From NCBI RefSeq assembly GCF_002294995.1, contig NZ_NSGF01000021.1, forward strand, positions 1-64,000: a stretch of 64,000 bases of DNA, read 5' to 3'. Both the position numbers and the translations under genes were made by a program. How positions within the stretch are numbered: position 1 is the stretch's first letter; every line of letters begins with the position of its first letter. Below are positions 62,794-64,000 of this stretch, in pieces. Origin of the DNA: Mesorhizobium sp. WSM3860. GTDB taxonomy: Bacteria > Pseudomonadota > Alphaproteobacteria > Rhizobiales > Rhizobiaceae. Below the pieces are notes generated by a model. The model had not been told where the DNA came from and did no database searches. It worked only from the letters and a program-made list of their open reading frames with translations.

Positions 62794-63768
62794 TCAGGGC
62801 ACCGGTGCTTTCTCGATCAGGAATTTCAGATTGGCGAAAGCAGCGAGGAGAGTCTCTTCATCCGGGGCAGACAGCGCTGTGCCGGTCCCGGGCGAATGAA
62901 GAGTTCGATTGGCCAGCTTCCTGAGGCCATGCAGCGGCTTCCTTCGCTGTGCGACCCATGCAAACTGCCCAGCGCAAAAATCAATCAAGTTCTCTAGGTC
63001 CTCGCCCGCGAGCTCATCTCTCCGGTAGTGCACTTTCAGCAGTTTCTCGAGCACCGCCCTGCACATAGCGATCGAGGCATTTGACGCGCCTGCCACATAG
63101 GCGAGCACGGCGTCATCCAAGAGCGTCAAAAGGCCTTTCGTTCCGGGGTGAAATGTCGAAGCAACGTGAGCAGGCACGAAAGTGACAGGGATGCGTCGGT
63201 ATCGATCTGCCAATTTGATCAGATTGATACCAATCACTTGGTGAACGTAGTCACCACCCTCGACGGCTACTCGGCAGAGATTTCTGAGGCGATAATCTTC
63301 TATTTCATCATCTGCCAGCTCGGCCAGATATCCAAGGCCAATGTCGATGACGGATCCGGCGTTGTGATATCGCGGATCAAAATTCTCATCATGTTCGAAA
63401 TCGGGCCGCTGGGTTTCCGGAAGGCGGCCAGGATTGCGCTCACTCTGGTTGACAGGCCCCTGACCATCGGGGGCGAACAAGCCGACGAACCCTGCGTCTT
63501 CGACTGCGTGCTTCCAATTCAATTTGTAGTCTTGGTAGTCGGAGCCGAAACGTTTCGGCAGACCGACGTGGAATCGCTTGCCCTGCTCCACCATCGTCTC
63601 GAGCTTGGTGCGAAACATAAAGGTGTAGAGTTCATCGGTGGCCTGTCTAATAGCGGCGCTCTGACGATAAAACTGCCTAAGCTTTTTAGGATCGTATTTG
63701 GCGGCCCGACGTAACTCATTAAAAAGAATTAGGAACTCTTCGCTAGGGCTAAGTCGTTGACTGCACAT
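62794..63768 (-). CDS. Hypothetical protein with DUF4145/HEPN-like C-terminal region
   Basis: A 324-residue protein. The N-terminal 200 residues are not recognised. From about 215, LDDAVLAYVAGASNASIAMCR and AVLEKLLKVHYRRD resemble the helical DUF4145 module, often found in defence contexts and related to HEPN-type bundles. No R-x4-6-H RNase motif is evident. It is the first complete gene of the leftward run; 55 bp separate it from the caspase-like gene. Confidence 0.55.
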   Translation of the reverse strand: MCSQRLSPSEEFLILFNELRRAAKYDPKKLRQFYRQSAAIRQATDELYTFMFRTKLETMVEQGKRFHVGLPKRFGSDYQDYKLNWKHAVEDAGFVGLFAPDGQGPVNQSERNPGRLPETQRPDFEHDENFDPRYHNAGSVIDIGLGYLAELADDEIEDYRLRNLCRVAVEGGDYVHQVIGINLIKLADRYRRIPVTFVPAHVASTFHPGTKGLLTLLDDAVLAYVAGASNASIAMCRAVLEKLLKVHYRRDELAGEDLENLIDFCAGQFAWVAQRRKPLHGLRKLANRTLHSPGTGTALSAPDEETLLAAFANLKFLIEKAPVP

Positions 63769-63857
63769 AAACTCACACCCCCGAACACCTTTAGCAACTC
63801 GTCGACGGTAGCGCTCACACTATCGGCGAATATTGTTTGGCTTCTTCAATCTTGACA

Positions 63858-64000
63858 TCAACCTGACCGAAAAACATAGTCCCGATGCCATTTTAGATAT
63901 CTGGCAGTCTCACTGCGCGGCGGCTTTTGCAACCCCTCCGACAGACGCAGTATGCGTCGCTCGTCATCCGAAACTAAGACCGATATCAGCAAGTCACCGG
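63858..64000 (-). CDS. Possible C-terminal fragment of a gene running off the right edge
   Basis: On the minus strand the frame ending at TGA (63858) reads GDLLISVLVSDDERRILRLS, then EGLQKPPRSETARYLKWHRD and a short tail. It is protein-like and open to the window edge, so it may be the 3' end of a gene starting to the right. About 90 bp separate it from the DUF4145-like start. No family can be assigned from 46 residues. Confidence 0.35.
   Translation of the reverse strand, partial: GDLLISVLVSDDERRILRLSEGLQKPPRSETARYLKWHRDYVFRSG

Overview
The window looks like chromosome of an alphaproteobacterium of the Rhizobiales, most likely Mesorhizobium or a close relative. This rests on a high-GC backbone, a divergent Tad/Cpa pilus locus with a CtrA-type TTAA-N7-TTAA site upstream of flp, and two copies of a palindromic repeat (4185-4235 and 17487-17538) of a kind I recall as abundant in this order. 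The genus is an inference.

Backbone, 1-22976. The left edge lies inside a large secreted VCBS/RTX protein built on 708-bp tandem repeats that differ at one base. A small exported protein and a periplasmic-binding-type lipoprotein follow. A complete Tad pilus locus comes next: cpaF/tadA, tadB, tadC, tadD and cpaA run leftward, and flp, cpaB, cpaC, a small lipoprotein, three TadE/G-type minor pilins and cpaE run rightward. An L,D-transpeptidase and a coiled-coil membrane protein sit at the end of the rightward run. A membrane protein, an SNase-fold protein, a GGDEF protein with a destroyed signature motif and a succinate-semialdehyde-type dehydrogenase complete the backbone.

Composite island, 22977 to the right edge. 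GC content falls and three related ~67-bp sequences appear in the same orientation at 22989-23055, 39051-39117 and 47242-47308. Each has a tRNA T-arm-like core (on the minus strand) followed by an arm of exactly 52 nt. Only the leftmost continues into an acceptor-stem-like sequence with CCA. I read them as attachment-site junctions of elements stacked at one tRNA gene; the intact tRNA and an integrase should then lie right of the window.

Unit 1 (23.1-39.0 kb) has no pathway I recognise. One leftward operon encodes a DUF5675-like protein, a gluzincin metallopeptidase, a ComEC-like metallo-beta-lactamase (MBL) hydrolase, a SLATT-like two-TM protein with a PEGA-like tail, a lysozyme-like protein and a patatin phospholipase. 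Facing it is a PAS/GAF sensor whose histidine-kinase core has lost its phospho-acceptor histidine, followed at once by a receiver-like domain fused to a CHAT (caspase-like) protease, then a converging subtilisin plus second MBL pair. I consider this locus the best candidate for an undescribed system: a kinase-dead sensor wired to proteases and to envelope-attacking or membrane effectors.

Unit 2 (39.1-47.2 kb) is metabolic cargo: a truncated FMN reductase at the junction, an XRE-cupin regulator, and a ribose-type ABC transporter with phosphotriesterase-like, amidotransferase-like, PfkB kinase and BtpA/SgcQ genes. Unit 3 (47.2 kb onward) is a defence island: an AvcD-type anti-phage dCTP deaminase with a divergent 57-aa gene, a two-gene Druantia type III-like system (DruH/DruE), and an opposing run with a RelE-like/UvrD helicase fusion, a caspase-like protein and a DUF4145-like protein.
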